64,000 nt of DNA from assembly GCA_963555705.1 (NCBI GenBank), contig OY743171.1, positions 21,637,352 to 21,701,351 of the forward strand, in the 5' to 3' direction. Position numbers and translations under genes: made by a program. The DNA comes from Ligustrum vulgare (lineage: Eukaryota; Streptophyta; Magnoliopsida; Lamiales; Oleaceae). Numbering within the stretch: the first letter of the stretch is position 1; each line of letters starts with the position of its first letter. Positions 46,830 through 59,630 of this stretch are shown here, one piece after another. The notes under the pieces are model-generated. The model worked only from the letters and a program-made list of their open reading frames with translations, did not search any database and had not been told where the DNA came from.

Positions 46830-47792
46830 AGTATCATGAAGACTATAGTTTTCTTCATCATAGATGGTCCCAATAGTTATAACATACTATTGGGTAGAGA
46901 CTGGATACGCAGGAATCAATGCATACTATCATCGCTCCATCAATGCTTGGTGTTTTGGAATGAAAAAGGAGATGCAAGGTTGTGCAAGTGGATCAACAGC
47001 CTTTCTTAGCATAAGCCAATTCAGTATAACAATTCATGTATGAAGGCAACTACGGTCTAGTTAGAATAGTCCAAGAGGATGAAGAAACGGGAGTATTAGC
47101 ACAAAATGAAGAGTCACATTGAATGAAGGCTCTCACAAAGTTTTTTACCCATATGAGGCCATATCTAATGGTCTTTGAAGAGCTAGTACTTGGCGAGAAA
47201 ATCATGAAAGAGGCGCAATAAGATCAATCACAAAATGTTTTAACTAAAATCACGACTTTTAAGAACAAATTAATAGTCTGTTTAGATAAGTTTGAATGAA
47301 AAACGGAAAAAGAAGAAGCACTTGCATCATTGAAGGACAAGATAGTTGTATTCAGCCTGAAAATTGAGCTGAAAAATAAAGTCAACAAAATTGTTTACTT
47401 GGAAGAAAAGCCCCTGCAGACTTGGGGGGTAATTTCCCAGATACCTAAAAGTTGGATGGGTCACCCAAAGACACTAATTGGGCGTAGAAATGGAAATACA
47501 ATAAATGCAATTATTTAGTTGCACAAAAGTTTTACCTAAGTTATCTTACTTGTAAAGGTACACAACTTTTGGCCTAAAGGAAAACAATGAAGGAAACTGA
47601 AAAGGGTTTTATACTGATAGGGATGTGACAAGTGATAGTCGCCAAAAAGAAGCGCATGTTTGGGCGGAAGTTGAAGAAATTTCCTAAAATTATGTACTTT
47701 TTTGGGATTCCGAGGTAATAGGAGGCATGCAAAATACTTTGAATATGGCAAAATTAATGATTGCACATTAATTCACCCATATTGGGGGTAAT

Positions 47793-48487
47793 TGTTGACA
47801 CATAAAAATATCCAATTTAAAGGCCCAACATAAAGATTTGAAACATGAAAGCCCATTACAAATGAAAGGACGATGTGGAAGAAGCTGGGCAATTGGGCGA
47901 TAACTAAAGTACATGGGTGATTGGATGATCACAAGGGCATTGGGTGATCAAGTCGTTTAGTAATAAAAGAGCAGCTCTTACAACTTATCCAACAACCCAC
48001 ATGTTTATCTACAAACAGTTGTCACATAATGAGTGATTGAAGAAGATCATGAAAGTTACTTGATGCGTGAAAGTTACTTGGTGCAAAGTAGTGGATGTTA
48101 GTTACACAGAGAAGTGAGCGACGATTATGCAACATGGTGGACAATGGTTACTACATACAAGTTACTAAGTGAAGGCGGCAAATTAGAGATTCAAATTGTA
48201 GTAGGTTGTTTATTTCGATGTGTATATATAGTTGAATTTTAGATGTTTAGAGGATCCAATCTATCAACTCTTAAACAGAAAACTATGTAATTTCCTTTCA
48301 TTTTAATTTTCTTTACAACTTTTGATTACTTTGTGTACTTGCACCCCTTGGAGGCATTTTGCTTTCGTTGTAATCTCCATAAATAAGCACTCTTAGTTGG
48401 GATTATGTCTCGAGAGGTTGTTGTTCCTTATACATCGTCTAAGTCTCTTTTAATTGTTAGCGGTAGTTCGATTTTTTGCACGAAACA
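47793..48487 (+). repeat. 3' LTR of the nested Gypsy element
   Basis: 695 bp, preceded by the purine-rich tract ATTGGGGGTAAT at 47781-47792. Many point differences from the 5' LTR show that the insertion is old, but the ends are intact. Confidence 0.85.
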
Positions 48488-50089
48488 GTATGAGAGGTGA
48501 TATATGTTCCATCCAATATCTCGGAATTGTGGTACAAGTGAAATTCATGTAATGCACATGTTACATGGTGAAATTTTTTATTACCACAACTAAAATTTCA
48601 ATATCGAATGACTATATGGTGAAATATAAGTTACATAAAATAAAAAGGAAATATAGTCAATTTATAGAACGGATTTTCTCAAAAGGAAAATTTTGAATAA
48701 ATTAAACTTTCTAATCATCAGGATTCATAGAAAATAAATATAGAGTTCAAAAATATTTTTTAATTAAATTTTATAATAAAAATCTTGATATGTTAGAAAA
48801 TTAAATGCATGACCAATTTTGAGAAAAAAAAATGAAACTTATTGTTCTAAATTTGTCAAAAGGGTTGAAAAGCCCATAACACATCAGATTAGTACTAGTT
48901 AACGGCAAGAACGGAAGTCTAAACTACAAATCTTGTAAGAAAATAAAAGAGAAAATGAACACACAGATTTACTCCGACCTAAGCCCTAGAGTTTATTGAC
49001 AAAGTCATCTAATCTCCTATTGAGCATCCAATCAGCGTGAATAATGCTCGGTTGCACTATAAGTACCCAAAAATGGCACAAGTTTAGAATATAGTTATAG
49101 ATAATCTCAGAATAAACTACAAAAGTCACTTATATGTAAAGATCATCTAAGATCCCTGTGGAAGGATCATCAAGGACCACACAAAAACAAAAACCCTCAA
49201 TACATCAACTTAGAACACTCAATCCTAACAAATCTCACTATATACGAATATTGAGAAAGAAATATAGAGATCTCACTCGAATAAGGTATTAAGGTAAAGA
49301 GAAAACTCAAAAAGGCACAAGATCCTAATTTTCTCTGAACAATCACCGCAAAAGCAAGACAAAAGATCCAACTAGAAGAATGAAGTAAAGCCACGGGAAA
49401 CATTAATCTAAGAGTCATCCAAAAGAATGATCCAGAAGATTCAAATCAGGGGTCCAAAATATGTCAGCTGTCAGCCATCAGAAATAAATGCAAAACACTT
49501 AAAGAAATGTTAAAGGCCAAAACACACTTTTCACCAAATTATGGGCGCACATGCATAGCACACGTGCACAATAATCTCCACAAGGGCATTGCAGTGCATA
49601 AATGCTGCTTTCCAATCACTAGAAAATGTAAACATAAATTGATACTTAAAAGTTAAAACTAAAATTAAACTCTGTTTGGAACAAATTAAAATCTAAATTT
49701 TGATATAAATCAAAGTCAATAATCAATCTCAACCAACTACGCAATTCATGAACCTACAACATTTCAACCACACATTTAATGAACTTTCATTGAAATTTAC
49801 TAAAAAATTGATTTTAATCACCATTAAACCAAGGCTAAAATTACAATAAATTAAAATCGTCTAAATATCAACTTACTTCTTGCTCATAACTCTTATTAAG
49901 GAATAAATTATCCATGGCCTAACCACAAATCCTATCAAATTTATTTCTTTAAAGAATTAACGCTAGGAATTTAGGGCTATGTCAAAGTCTCTTCTCAATA
50001 TAGCGCATAGGCATCGTTACCTCGCGATATTGCACTTGAAAACTAGGAAGCCGTGAACCAAATTTTGACATTCTTGCACCATTGTAAAA
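48488..50089. other. Non-coding interval, probably repeat-derived
   Basis: AT-rich with no conserved frame. The part at about 48890-49460 is less AT-biased and may be an unclassified repeat; it holds AATGAACACACAGATTTAC and ACTCCGACCTAAGCCC. No boundaries could be set. Confidence 0.35.
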
Positions 50090-50350
50090 CTCCCTCCGTC
50101 CCAATTATATATGCTGTCTTTTCTTTTACGTTTGCCCCAAATATATAGACTTGTTTCTTTATTGAAAGGTATTTATTTTGTTTGTTTACCAATTTATCTC
50201 TATTTATTATTTTCAATATAATAGTTTTGATATTAAATAAGCGCAAGTTTGAAATTTTCCTTACAAAAATTATCTTTTCAATGACATTAAATATGTTTTC
50301 TTAATCTGTATGAAAAGTCAAGCAAACTTATATAATTGGGACAGAAGGAG
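50090..50350. mobile_element. Stowaway MITE (Tc1/mariner type)
   Basis: Left end CTCCCTCCGTCCCAATTATA and right end TATAATTGGGACAGAAGGAG are the classic Stowaway inverted repeats. The right flank is TA, the expected target; the left flank has mutated to AA. 261 bp, AT-rich interior, non-coding. Confidence 0.92.
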
Positions 50351-51189
50351 TACAAAAATGCCGCAACCACCAAGTCTCAGATTAATATTTGATAACCATT
50401 AACTACAAACATCACATATATGACTGCAAGTTAGATTGGAAAATCCGATTTCGTTCCGAATTTTTTGAAAAAAAAACTTGATTTCGATTAGTCTGAAATC
50501 TGAAACTTTCAAATTCCTAAATTTTTCAAAAAAATTGGATTGGAATGAGTTTCAGAATTTCGAGAATTCTGAAAATTTCGATCCAAAAATTTTCGAAGTA
50601 TTCCGAACATATTCCGATCCAAAATTCTAATTTTTTCCCAAATAAATTTCGAAATTTTTTGTATTTATATTACAATTAATAATATAAAATCTATAAAAAA
50701 AAATATTGAACAATTAATAATATTAAAAATTATTAACATTAGATTTAACATATAACTAACGAGTAACACTTTCATTTAAAAAGAGAGAGATAATAGGATG
50801 AAATAATGCAAGAATTATAACATTATTATCCTTGTCAATTTTTATTATATTAGATTAGATCATGATAAAAAAGATTATATTAAATTTATATATTATAGAT
50901 GTTATAACTTTAATTATTATTTTTTACAAATTGAATTTTTGAACTTATTTAATTTCAAACGTTCAATTCATCAAATTTCTTTTTCATGTATTTAAAATTA
51001 TTATAAATCTTTATAAAATAATAAATATTGAAAATTTCTGAAAATTTTGTTTACTCCAAAAATTTTGAAAAGATATTTGGAACAATATTTTAATTCTAAT
51101 ATTACGAAATTTTGAATCACTTATTTTCAATCCATCCCATCCGAAAAACGTCCCTAATCACATAACATTTATTATTATATATTCCGCAA
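50351..51189. other. AT-rich spacer downstream of the SR45a-like gene
   Basis: Runs of AAATTTTCGAAATTCCGAA-like words (50440-50640) and long A/T stretches. Nothing coding and no recognisable element. Confidence 0.35.
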
Positions 51190-51572
51190 TTTATGAAAAA
51201 TGTCAATCAAGGTTCAGATCGAAATCCATTGCCAATACTCCAAAACATGTAAAATCATATAAATCATAATAAAGGGAGAAACATTCATAGGTCTCAAATA
51301 AACAAGAAAGGTAATCCAACATATAGCATAATACAAGTAAATTCGGCATCGCTCTCAAGCAGCATTCAAAACAATCCATCATACAGCATAATACAAGTAA
51401 ATTCGGCATTCGCTCTCAAGCAGCATTCAAAACCATGCATGTCAACATCGCATCATCGTTATAGAGAATAACATGGTGATACCTAAATATAATACCTATA
51501 CTAGGAATTATAGTCCTAAATAAACCACGGGCATCCCAAAGATGCTGTCCATCAGATTGGAGTGTAACAGAT
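51190..51572 (-). other. Probable 3' UTR of the SR45a-like gene
   Basis: Follows the TAG stop at 51573-51575 on the minus strand. It contains a direct duplication (51313-51434). The poly(A) site cannot be placed from sequence alone. The open frames here are not conserved. Confidence 0.4.
51313..51434. repeat. Tandem duplication, period 60-61 bp
   Basis: The block with ATACAAGTAAATTCGGCAT and GCTCTCAAGCAGCATTCAAA occurs twice head to tail, the copies differing by a few bases. It lies in the probable 3' UTR of the SR45a-like gene. Confidence 0.92.
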
Positions 51573-53948
51573 CTAGAGCCTAGACGATGAACTGCCACTA
51601 GGGCTCCTAGAGTGTCTCCTTGAAGAACGGCTGTCACGAGAGCGCGCTCGTCTGAGAGACCCACAGGAACCACAAGATGCACTCCTCTTTGAGCTTTTGC
51701 TTGCTCCATGGGAACCGCGTAAATCATTTCGCTTTGATATGCTTCTTGGTTTGGGAGACATGCTACGAGAGTAACTTCTTGAAGTTGGTGTCACACCTCG
51801 ATAACGGCTTCTAGCGTACCTTGGTGAGACATTGCGTGAGTAGCCCCTTGAATGCCATGGCGAGGGACTTCGTGAGTAGCTTCTCCTAGAAGTCTTCCTA
51901 TAACTTGGTGATATGCTTCGGGAAATAGATCGATATCTCCTGCTTCTATAATATCGGTCATCCAGAGAGTACTCCCTCGAAACAGACCGATATCTACTTC
52001 TTCTATAGTATCTGTCATCGGGAGAGTAGTCCCTATAGTAGTTGGGAGAGTAGGACCGGTCCCATCTGCTAACAGGAGACCTGCTGTATGATGGAGAACG
52101 ATATCGTAAATAAGACCTTCCACGGCTGTAATATGGGGAGTATGACCTACGACAGTCATCTGGAGAGTATGATCGTTGTCGCCTACTGTAATATGGAGAA
52201 TATGATCTGTTGAGGCTCCTAGAGTGAGAACAGTAGCTAGGAGATCGGCGATGCCCTACACGAACAGAAAGAAGCTTGGAAGTCATGTACGAAAATAATT
52301 ACTAAAACAGGGAGACAAACTAGTAAAAACAACTCACTTTGAGCTCTCAGCCCAAGGTACCTTCCTGGAGTAGGTGTACGGCCTCTACGTCTTCTAGACT
52401 ACAATATCAAAAAAACAAACCATAAGGTTTCACTGCCGATGATTTATTATATTTTTGTCATAGAAACAATAAATCTCAAGGAAAAAAAGGAAGCACAACA
52501 TGTAACTCAATAGTAATAATAAGGTTAAATTTTGGAAGTGAAAAAGAGTAATTCAGGGCATCCAACCCTCTGTATTAACAGTCAGATATTTGCTTGATAT
52601 GTTTTATTTGATTTGTTAGTTTGGTGAAGAGCTGCCGCACACAGCTACCCTGTCGTGAAAGAAATTTCAGGCAAAGAAAGCAAAAAATTTCTTAATCTCA
52701 ATTCCAATAGCAAAGAACATAAACAATTTCAATGCGATTATAAGCAAAAGTAACCAAAAAAAATATCAATGCATCTGAAATCTGGGAAAATGGAGGAAGA
52801 AAACATTTTACCTTCTCTACAGTTATAACCTGCCTCCAAGCACTGAGCCGTCTAAGTACTTGATGCAGCGATCGGCATCTTTCAAAGTGGACATCGTAAC
52901 AAATGCAAACCCACGAGACTCTCGTGTCCACGGATCAACAAGAAGATGAACATCTTCCACCTAAAGAAGCATATCAATAGTGATCAAACAGAACCATGCA
53001 TATTTTCATAATACAAAGGCTCTGTTCGGTAACATTGCAACAATTATAAATTGGTTTATTTATGTTTGTGGTAAAATTTGTTGTTAAAAAGTGGAAAGAG
53101 AGATGTATGGTTGAAAAGTGATTTGGATAGTGTTATTTATAAATAAATCTATAAATTGTAATGATTGCATCAAAGAACATGGGCTAAATAAGAGAAAAAT
53201 CCAATCTTCGGACCGGTATCCCCTCAAGGACATTATACAAGCTGGAAAGAAAATAAGATGCAGTCCAGACGTACGTACCACTCCCTCAGATGAGAAGTGC
53301 TTCTCAATCTCTCTCTTCGTAACTCGTGCTGGAAGTCCAGTCACATACAAATTATTTCCTGGATTTTCAGCATCAATTGAGTCGCAACTCCTGCAACGTC
53401 ATCCAAGAAGATTTATTTATTCTATTTCGGCAGAAAAAGAGGATCTATAAGAGTCGGACCGTATTTTTGAAAATAAGAGTTCAAGTCTATCAACAGTCAG
53501 AGCGCTTCCTCTGGAGAATATGGAATATGTCCGAATTTCCCCAATCCTCTGTTTGGAAAACTATAAAAATACATGTTTTCAAAAAACATAATTCCCCAAA
53601 TCACTTTTTAACCACACATTTTCTGTCCAACCACATATTTTACGTTACGTTGTAAACATAAAAAATGATGTTTCTAAACCCAAAACTTTTAACAAACTAA
53701 GAGAAATAATTAGTTCTTTTCATTTCAAAGTTAGGAAGTTCAGGTCAGTATCACCTTGATCTGCTCCTTGACAAGGACCTTGAGACAGACCTTTCATAGT
53801 GCTTGTAAGGGGAAGGAGAAATAGAATACCTAGAACAAAAACTTGCAACAAATCAGTACAACCTAAAATATCAGTAAAATAGATTTTAATCTCATCAACA
53901 TAATAGAGATCTCATCAGCACACACCTTGAGCTCCTCGAGTATGACAT
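51573..53948 (-). CDS. SR45a: SR45a/transformer-2-like RS splicing factor (six coding exons, one frameshift)
   Basis: A nuclear RRM-RS protein that binds pre-mRNA and helps splice-site choice, often stress-regulated in plants. Exons on the minus strand: 53948-53926, 53829-53755, 53390-53279, 52960-52812, 52398-52338, 52255-51573. All introns are GT-AG. The start gives MSYSRSSRYSISPSPY; the short RS-rich N-terminus precedes an RRM with RNP2 LYVTGL (residues 47-52) and RNP1 RGFAFVTM (86-93). Exon 5 gives RRRRGRTPTPGRYLGL, a family signature, and exon 6 a long RS domain (SYSPYYSR, RSVSRSxSP units) ending SSSSRL. Expected length is about 367 residues. Odd point: exon 4 is 149 bases instead of 150. 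One G is missing near 52829, so SVLGGR is followed by L and a stop at codon 116, while ITVEK is in the next frame. Either this is an assembly or read error, or the allele is broken. Confidence 0.88.
53018..53185. mobile_element. MITE, family B, in SR45a-like intron 3
   Basis: Starts GGCTCTGTTCGGTAACATTG and ends CATCAAAGAACATGGGCT, with TATAAATTGGTTTATTTATG and AATCTATAAATTGTAATGAT inside. These ends are inverted relative to the copy in the phosphorylase gene. 168 bp. Confidence 0.7.
53546..53689. mobile_element. MITE, related to family B, in SR45a-like intron 2
   Basis: From CCTCTGTTTGGAAAACTATA to GATGTTTCTAAACCC, containing CCAAATCACTTTTTAACCAC as in the copies at 55935-56096 and 57230-57357. 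Its termini are short and imperfect. Confidence 0.5.
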
Positions 53949-54696
53949 CTGTGATTAAAACAACGTTTAGACCGTTAAAATTGAAGACAAATGACATAAA
54001 AATTCATAATACAGAAAAGTGAAAAAAAATACGAGAAGTAAAGCATCAAAATTCAGTAATTCAACGAAATAAAAGAATGAGTTGTGACAGTCCAAAGTTG
54101 ATCAATTGTCAAGGTTCCATCTGACCATAGTTTTCACCTTCATTTTATTAATAATTTTAATTAAACATAATTTCGCCGAACAAATAAGTAAATTTGGACA
54201 TAATATACATATTTATATAGAAATATCGCAGACTGAAAACACTAAAACAAAAGAGACTTGAAGACAACTTTATCGTGTGGTAATTTCATGAACAATCAGT
54301 TTTTTTTTAGCATTCTAAAACAACAAAGCACAATCTATGAGCAAAACCCATTGCAAAAAATCGATAGACTGAAAACCCTAAAACAAAAGAGACTTCAAGA
54401 CAACGTTATCGTAAGCTCCTTCCTTTCATGAACAAACAGTTTTTTTAGCATTCTAAACCAGGAAGGCACAATCTTTGAGCAAAAACCAATGCAATTAAAT
54501 TAAACTCCGATTATCTGCGCACTATCTCAATAAATAACAATCGCCATCAAATTAACGAACAAAAAGGCACCGCGTCCGCTCACAAATGCAATTTAAGACG
54601 AGAGGCTTTTTTTTTTCCTAAAAAAGCGAACGTCAAATGAACGCCTGCTAATCAACAGAAGAATCAAAAGATGAACATAAATTAAAGCACACTCAC
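53949..54696 (-). other. 5' UTR intron of the SR45a-like gene
   Basis: A good donor, CCTCACG|GTGAGT, lies on the minus strand (GT at 54696-54695), and a good acceptor, TTTTAATCACAG, ends exactly before the ATG at 53948. The intron holds a 135-bp tandem duplication (54226-54494). The upstream leader exon would be about 54697-54760. Arabidopsis SR45a is known for alternative splicing near its 5' end, so this intron may matter for regulation. The exact transcript start is unknown. Confidence 0.6.
54226..54494. repeat. Tandem duplication, period 135 bp, in the SR45a-like leader intron
   Basis: Copy 1 (54226-54360) and copy 2 (54361-54494) share AGACTGAAAAC, CTAAAACAAAAGAGACTT, TTAGCATTCTAAA and GGCACAATCT-type blocks in the same order. 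The copies differ at scattered bases and small indels. Confidence 0.85.
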
Positions 54697-55240
54697 CGTG
54701 AGGCTGTCAATAGTTAAAGATCAAAAACGATTTTCCTTTTCCACTTCGAGCGTCTGGTCTATCAATTGAAAAAAAATAGATTGTCATATAGGAAAAACAA
54801 ATAATGGTATGAACATTTAATTTCGATGGTTAGTTTGCATGCTTATGTGGCACTAACATGACATGAACATTATCTTATACTATATCTAGATGTAGATAAT
54901 TTGCTAGATAATGTGACTAGGTAAATATTAATTTTTATATATATTTAATCTAAGGAAATGGACCTTTTTCGCACGGAAAGATACCACGTTCGCGGGAACT
55001 AGAGAAGCTAAAGAAAGGTTCGCGCTACAAAATTATGCTCAATGAATTCTTTTTCTTGCCGCAATTACTATCTTCCAGATTTTTTTCTTCTCATTCATAC
55101 AAAAAATAATGATTTCTGCAAGAAGATTATAAACACAAATTATAAAATTAAAATAAAGATATTTTACCAAGATGAAGCTTGACAAACTTTTTATTTGGAA
55201 GAAATTTTAAAATGATTGCTGAAGAATGGTTTTTCATAAT

Positions 55241-55242
<2 letters not shown>

Positions 55243-55302
<60 letters not shown>
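55243..55302. repeat. (TA)n microsatellite
   Basis: About 30 TA units without interruption, followed by AAATATATATAGATAGATAGAT. Confidence 0.95.
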
Positions 55303-55309
<7 letters not shown>

Positions 55310-55689
55310 TATAGATAGATAGATATTTGGTTTTCAAGTCCACGGTTGATTTTGATTTTCTGTTCCATTTTTGGTTGTTGGCTGAATTTTTCTAGTCAAA
55401 TTTGAAGGAAGTTTGTTAATTGAGATTTGCTAATTTGAAAACACATGTATACATAAAAAATATAGACAAATATCATTGGGAATAAGCTTTAAAATTTACT
55501 ATCTATTTTATCAATATGAGTGAGATAATTATCTACTTAAGTGCTACGTAGGTCAATATATCCATAAACCATTAGAGATGCTCTTAAGATCTGTGGAAGT
55601 CTCTGGAAATTGAAAATCTACGGATTACGTGTTTATATATTGAACACAGAAGTTTCTCGAGAAGTTCCAAATGGGCAGTTCCGTTTAAC

Positions 55690-55866
55690 AAACGTACTTT
55701 ATTTGATTTATAAATTAATTTATAAATCAATTTATAAATCACATAATTTCTCAAACAACTTTTTATTCACATATTTTTCTTTCTTCAATTTTCAATTACT
55801 ATTTTTTACCTCAAAATCATAAATAAATCAATTTATAAACCAAACAGTGTTACCAAACGGAGGGCC
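55690..55866. mobile_element. MITE, family B
   Basis: Contains TTATAAATCAATTTATAAATC near its left side and ends ACAGTGTTACCAAACGGAGG. The middle (TTTTTACCTCAAAATCATAA) is shared almost word for word with 11810-11973, so these two are close copies. Confidence 0.7.
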
Positions 55867-55934
55867 CAAAAAAGATATAATTAGGTTAAGCACCAACTCA
55901 ACAGATCAAAATTGAATGTGTTCCCTGACGTAAT

Positions 55935-56096
55935 CATTACTGTTTATAAACAAATTTATAAATAATATAATTTTTTAAATCATTTTTTAACTATCCAAAT
56001 TTTCTCTCTCCACTTTTTAACCACACATTTTATTTTTTATACAGTAAAAAAAATTGTTTATAAACTGCTACAGTGTTACTGAAGAACAGAGCAATA
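55935..56096. mobile_element. MITE, family B
   Basis: CATTACTGTTTATAAAC at the left; TTTATAAACTGCTACAGTG then TTACTGAAGAACAGAGC at the right, partly inverted repeats. TTTCTCTCTCCACTTTTTAA lies inside. Confidence 0.6.
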
Positions 56097-56646
56097 CCAC
56101 ATTAAAGATTGTCCACATATAAGTCTATTTAATAATGTAAAAAATTTTGATTTTTGTAAAAAAAAAATATTTTTTGGTGGATGTGTGATTTAAAAAAGTT
56201 TGAAATTTCAAAAATGGTAGATTTGACTAAGAATTGATGGTTGAGATTGAACTTGAAAAATTGAGGTAAAATTTTTATCATTACCAAACAGGCTCTAAAT
56301 ACCTTATTTTTAGGGGATCAAATTGAAATTTACTTATATTTTATAAAATTTAAAACTTACTTATAATAATAAAATAGTAAAAATTGAAAAATACTTCATA
56401 ATCACGTGAAGTTTCACAATCTGATACTTATAATACTTCTCAAATATGTTAGTATCATACTTATGATACTTTTCAATTTATTTTTTTATTTTTTTTAATA
56501 GTGAAATATTTTTCAAACAAAAAAAAAAATCCTACTTAGTAAAAATAAGTTTTATTATCTAAAATATGTAATTTGTACAATTATCCCACATTAAAATAAA
56601 TTTGGATTTATAGCAATAGCATATAAGAACATTTGGATATTTAGAA

Positions 56647-56685
56647 TCTATATCTATATATCTATATCTATATCTATATTTTATA
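56647..56685. repeat. (TATATC)n microsatellite
   Basis: Several units of ATCTAT/TATATC in a row. Simple sequence, no other content. Confidence 0.85.
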
Positions 56686-57229
56686 TATTAAATCAGAATA
56701 GTCGTCAAATTTTTTTCCTGCCCATTTACAGTTTCTTTTTTTGGAATTTTTTTTTTTTAATTGGATTTCCCAAAATGGGAAATAAGTTGCCAATTAATGA
56801 AGACGTGGGGAAGTGTGTAATCTATCATGCACTTGGAATGTGAGGAGGCACTTGGAACGCGGGTCTTGAATTCAAACAATCCCATGCGTGTTTTTCGGTC
56901 CATTCATAAATCATATTCCATAATTTTTTTCCAACAATTTTAATTTGTCCTACAGTAATAAATAATTGTTGCCACATTTTTGTGTTAAAGAACAAAAATA
57001 TTTAGGCGTATACCTCCATTTTAATTTACTGCATTAAAATGTGATATCATTCATTAATAAACCTTTAAATATGAAAATTAATTAATTTGAAATCCTAGGA
57101 ATCAAATAACTAAGCGTTTATTATTTATTATTTATATTAAGCATTTATGTTATATAACAATTAAATATAAACGTATTTTATAAAAAACATTAATTTTAAT
57201 TTTAATTAATAAATCAGTTAGAAACTGTT

Positions 57230-57357
57230 TGGCAAACATGTTTTTAAACATATTTTTTACCACATAATTACCCAAATCACTTTTTAATCACACATATTTT
57301 ACCTAAAAAAATATAAAAAAAAATTATGTTTTTGAATAAAAAAACTTTTAAACCTAG
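57230..57357. mobile_element. MITE fragment, related to family B
   Basis: CTGTTTGGCAAACATGTTTT at the left and a tail of AAAAAACTTTTAAACC at the right, with CCCAAATCACTTTTTAATCA inside, as in the element at 53546-53689. The ends are imperfect. Confidence 0.45.
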
Positions 57358-57703
57358 CCTTAATAAGTACAAATATTCAGGTGTTATGACTTTTGCACAA
57401 CAACTTCAAAAATTATGAATTTTTTACTTAGTTATATCGAGAAACACCTCTAATCAATATTGTTAATATGGGTAATTAATGTCATATATCAATTATCAAT
57501 CTAAAGATAAAATCGATGTTACGTACAATTAAAAATTAAATATTAGTATATTATGCATATACTCTTATTTGACGACATAAAATTTATTTGATGATGATTT
57601 AATACATAATATTAATTAATTAAACAAGTATATTATAGATGATAATTAAATTAAAACGTATATTTTTTTAACATCTTATAAAAATTAAAACAATAATACT
57701 CCA

Positions 57704-59487
<1,784 letters not shown>

Positions 59488-59630
59488 TGATAAGTGTATT
59501 TTATACACTTATTTATCTATCGAAATTAGGATATTATAATATTTTTTCTTGAATAATTTCTACGTAATTGCTATTATTTACTATTATTTCAGGTTTTATC
59601 CCAAAATCAAGAAAAGTGAGGAATCTATTT
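59488..59630 (+). repeat. LTR fragment, Athila/Tat-type family
   Basis: TGATAAGTGTATTTTATACA at 59488 is the same opening as the LTRs at 23706 and 45324, followed by ACTTATTTATCTATCGAAAT and AGGTTTTATCCCAAAATC (compare GCTTTTCAGAAAATATC in the solo LTR). The similarity fades after about 140 bases, so only the LTR head is left. Confidence 0.6.

Larger units (their letters stand above)
39966..47010 (+). pseudogene. Gypsy protease-like domain, split by two insertions
   Basis: The segment at 39966-40160 reads LRPLYIKTSIDGIPISKVLI, then DIGEPINTIPYRMLMKF (the active-site DxG is present as DIG). It stops at the CACTA element and resumes at 45211 with AKDDTDIITTKVL...SVKGVIPLEITVDS. It is cut again at 45323 by the solo LTR and resumes at 46830 with MKTIVFFIIDGPNSYNILLG, then RDWIRRNQCILSSLHQCLVF. 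One reading frame passes across both junctions once one copy of each target duplication is removed. Shortly after 47010 the frame decays and no RT follows. Confidence 0.85.
36481..48487 (+). mobile_element. Ty3/Gypsy element with both LTRs, carrying nested insertions
   Basis: Two related LTRs (36481-37167 and 47793-48487), each opening TGTTGACACATAAAA and closing GCACGAAACA, frame a decayed gag-protease region. The flanks are GCATG (36476-36480) and GTATG (48488-48492), an imperfect 5-bp target duplication differing by one C/T. The internal part is split by a CACTA element and a solo LTR. Removing them rejoins the protease reading frame exactly. No RT, RNase H or integrase is found, so the element was RT-less or lost that part before the nesting. 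Confidence 0.85.
54761..57703. other. AT-rich intergenic DNA with MITEs and microsatellites
   Basis: Upstream of the SR45a-like leader exon and therefore includes its promoter, though no clear TATA box is chosen. The stretch is otherwise AT-rich and non-coding. Family B MITEs and simple repeats within it are listed separately. Confidence 0.4.

Noticed and set aside
51791..52159. 122-codon minus-strand frame
   Set aside because: Alternative frame of the repetitive RS-domain exon; the RS frame matches the SR45a family and is the true one.
53118..53655. Two overlapping + strand frames
   Set aside because: They run antisense to RRM exon 3 of the SR45a-like gene and through MITEs; no domain is seen.
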